Origin: a candidate division FCPU426 bacterium
GTDB taxonomy: Bacteria > Oederibacteriota > PGYV01 > Palsa-1178
DNA length: 8,240 nt
Assembly: GCA_003167475.1 (NCBI GenBank)
Contig: PMTB01000071.1
Location: 4,083-12,322 of the forward strand
Reading direction: 5' to 3'
The notes below the pieces were generated by a model that worked only from the letters and a program-made list of their open reading frames with translations, was not told the DNA's origin and did not search any database. Below are positions 7,265 through 8,240 of the stretch, in pieces; within the stretch, counting starts at the first letter, position 1; every line of letters begins with the position of its first letter. The position numbers and the translations under genes are program-made.

Positions 7265-7440
7265 TGAAAAAGAAAATTGCGGTAAAAACAAAAAAAGTCC
7301 TGAAAAAAAGCGTGGCAAAATCCAAAAAGGCGGTAAAAAAAACCGTCAAAAAGGCGTCAGTAATAAAGAAAGCGCTGCCTAAGGCTGTGAAGGCGGTCTT
7401 AAAGGCTGTTAAAATAAAAAAAGCCGCGGTCAAAGAAATA
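7261..7440 (+). other. Histone-H1-like Lys/Ala/Val tail of RsfS
   Basis: This 180-base segment encodes residues 1-60, with 24 Lys, many Ala and Val, and a single Glu at 59. The DNA is A-rich with several homopolymer runs, including eight A at 7335-7342. The low complexity contrasts sharply with the globular RsfS domain that follows. Similar tails occur on bacterial histone-like and rRNA-binding proteins, but I know of no standard RsfS with one. Confidence 0.7.
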
Positions 7441-7794
7441 CCGGTCCTGCCGGAGCGGGTTGATTGGATAATAAAAAGCCTTTACAACAGGAAAGCGGAG
7501 GATATAAGGGTTTTTGACGTATCGCAGACCGCGGGGCTGTGGGAAAATTATGTGATATGTTCCGGAGCCTCAAGCGTGCACGTAAGCGCTTTAAGGGATA
7601 ATCTGAAGAAAGAAATGGGTGAAAAAGGTTTTGTTAAATCCCATGAAGACAGGGATCCTGGCAATAAATGGATAGTGGTTGATTTCGGGGATGTTCTGGT
7701 ACATATCTTTGAGAAGGAAACAAGGAAGGTCTTCGCGCTTGAAACCACCCTTGGCAGGACGGAAATCCCGTTAAAAGGTATATTAAAAGTTTGA
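7261..7794 (+). CDS. rsfS: Ribosomal silencing factor RsfS (Iojap family) with lysine-rich N-terminal extension
   Basis: ATG 7261 overlaps the tonB stop (ATGA), with a second ATG directly after (7264), and GGAG at 7250-7253 lies 7 bases upstream. Residues about 66-177 are the RsfS domain: KAEDIRVFDVSQTAGLWENYVICSG in two blocks (78-89 and 93-102), SGASSVHVSALRD (101-113), KWIVVDFGDVLVHIFEKETR (136-155) and FALE (158-161). RsfS binds ribosomal protein uL14 on the 50S subunit and blocks subunit joining when nutrients are short. Family members are normally about 105-130 residues; this one has 177. The additional first 60 residues hold 24 lysines and one acidic residue, with KKAVKK- and KAVKAV-like repeats, resembling histone H1 tails. 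No Shine-Dalgarno-backed internal start that would remove the extension is evident. The tail may bind rRNA or DNA, which is inference. Confidence 0.9.
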   Translation: MMKKKIAVKTKKVLKKSVAKSKKAVKKTVKKASVIKKALPKAVKAVLKAVKIKKAAVKEIPVLPERVDWIIKSLYNRKAEDIRVFDVSQTAGLWENYVICSGASSVHVSALRDNLKKEMGEKGFVKSHEDRDPGNKWIVVDFGDVLVHIFEKETRKVFALETTLGRTEIPLKGILKV

Positions 7795-7807
7795 ATGGAG
7801 GGGTCAA

Positions 7808-8053
7808 ATGAAAAAAATAGTCCTGAACATGGAAGTGGATTCATATACGGAGAAGGCCGTCAAGAATTTCTGCAGGGAAAACGGCATGTCCATGGAAAAA
7901 TTCATAGAAGAGGCCATATTTGAGAAACTCGAGGCCGAAGAACTGCAGAAGGGCTCGTTCCTGACGGAAGAAACGGATGACGCCCCTGACACGGATACCG
8001 GGGACAATATGCTTTTTGATTCTGACGGGGATTCATACAAGAAAAAACATTAA
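7808..8053 (+). CDS. Small ribbon-helix-helix-like protein with acidic C-terminal tail
   Basis: This 81-residue protein starts at ATG 7808 with a strong GGAGGGG site at 7797-7803, 13 bases after rsfS ends. Residues 2-10 (KKIVLNMEV) form a short strand, 12-25 a helix (SYTEKAVKNFCREN) and 28-46 a second helix (MSMEKFIEEAIFEKLEAEE, approximately). That is the strand-helix-turn-helix pattern of CopG/Arc-type ribbon-helix-helix proteins, which dimerise and bind DNA through the strand. The tail is strongly acidic: 10 Asp or Glu between 54 and 75, ending in KKKH. No toxin gene is adjacent, which argues against an antitoxin, though the size fits. It could be an operon regulator or an unrelated small adaptor. 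I do not recognise a named family member. The fold is suggested by pattern only. Confidence 0.6.
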   Translation: MKKIVLNMEVDSYTEKAVKNFCRENGMSMEKFIEEAIFEKLEAEELQKGSFLTEETDDAPDTDTGDNMLFDSDGDSYKKKH

Positions 8054-8240
8054 ATGCGCATATTCGAGAAACTGAAAAAATTCGACGCTTCTTTTGAAGT
8101 GATTTTTGCCGGAGTGGACGAGGCGGGCCGCGGCCCATGGGCGGGACCTGTAGTGGCGGCGGCGGTCATACTCGATAAAAACAAGATCGCCTCATTAAGC
8201 GGTATCAATGATTCGAAAAAAATACAGGAAAAAAAACGGG
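8054..8240 (+). CDS. rnhB: Ribonuclease HII, N-terminal part (cut by window edge)
   Basis: ATG 8054 directly follows the TAA (8051-8053) of the preceding gene, and no Shine-Dalgarno sequence sits at normal distance, so translation is probably coupled to that gene. The 62 visible residues contain GVDEAGRGPWAGPVVAAAV, the RNase HII signature, with catalytic Asp22 and Glu23 in the DEAGRG motif, and then INDSKKI (51-57), the conserved substrate-contacting DSKK element. The remaining catalytic Asp residues would lie beyond the right edge. RNase HII cuts RNA in RNA/DNA hybrids, including single ribonucleotides in genomic DNA. Full-length proteins are about 190-230 residues, so roughly a third is here. 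Confidence 0.95.
   Translation, partial: MRIFEKLKKFDASFEVIFAGVDEAGRGPWAGPVVAAAVILDKNKIASLSGINDSKKIQEKKR

Noticed and set aside
7188..7382. Plus-strand open frame spanning the tonB-rsfS junction
   Set aside because: It is out of frame with both genes and its Lys-rich product only mirrors the A-rich DNA of the rsfS tail.
7808..8053. Antitoxin of a toxin-antitoxin pair
   Set aside because: The fold pattern fits, but the neighbours are rsfS and rnhB and no small toxin gene is adjacent on either strand.

Overview
The window reads as chromosomal DNA from a Gram-negative (diderm) bacterium. It encodes a periplasmic LysM protein, an outer-membrane beta-barrel and a complete ExbB-ExbD-TonB energy-transduction module. 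Every gene lies on the + strand, packing is tight, and there is no transposase, phage or plasmid gene. Frequent AGG (Arg) and ATA (Ile) codons, mid-range GC and the gene content would fit a poorly characterised diderm lineage such as Goldbacteria, Elusimicrobiota or Omnitrophota. That placement is a guess from general impression, not a demonstrated assignment.

Layout. Positions 1-549 hold the 3' end of a secreted LysM protein whose visible N-terminal part is a 12-residue Pro/Glu/Ala tandem repeat. A rho-independent terminator follows (570-600). The intergenic gap up to 792 carries a 15-bp perfect inverted repeat of the TTGTAGGGGCG type and a sigma70-like promoter. From 793 to the right edge runs one apparent operon of at least eight genes: a large periplasmic TPR protein (about 25 repeats), a TonB-receptor-like outer-membrane barrel with a very short plug region, exbB, exbD, tonB, rsfS with a lysine-rich N-terminal extension, a small ribbon-helix-helix-like protein with an acidic tail, and the start of rnhB (RNase HII). 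Junctions are 4-base overlaps (TPR/barrel, exbD/tonB, tonB/rsfS), direct abutment (small gene/rnhB), or gaps of 3-13 bases.

How the genes work together. ExbB and ExbD form the inner-membrane proton-driven motor and TonB carries the force across the periplasm. The barrel is the likely outer-membrane client, and the TPR protein is a probable periplasmic partner or scaffold of the same machine. No substrate can be read from the sequence. The last three genes are cytoplasmic (ribosome silencing, a putative DNA- or protein-binding small protein, RNA/DNA hybrid cleavage) and appear to be co-transcribed with the envelope genes.

The most unusual points are the histone-H1-like tail on RsfS, the near-plugless receptor that keeps a TonB-box-like strand, and the large TPR protein locked into the Ton operon. 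I see no defence system, CRISPR array or RNA gene.
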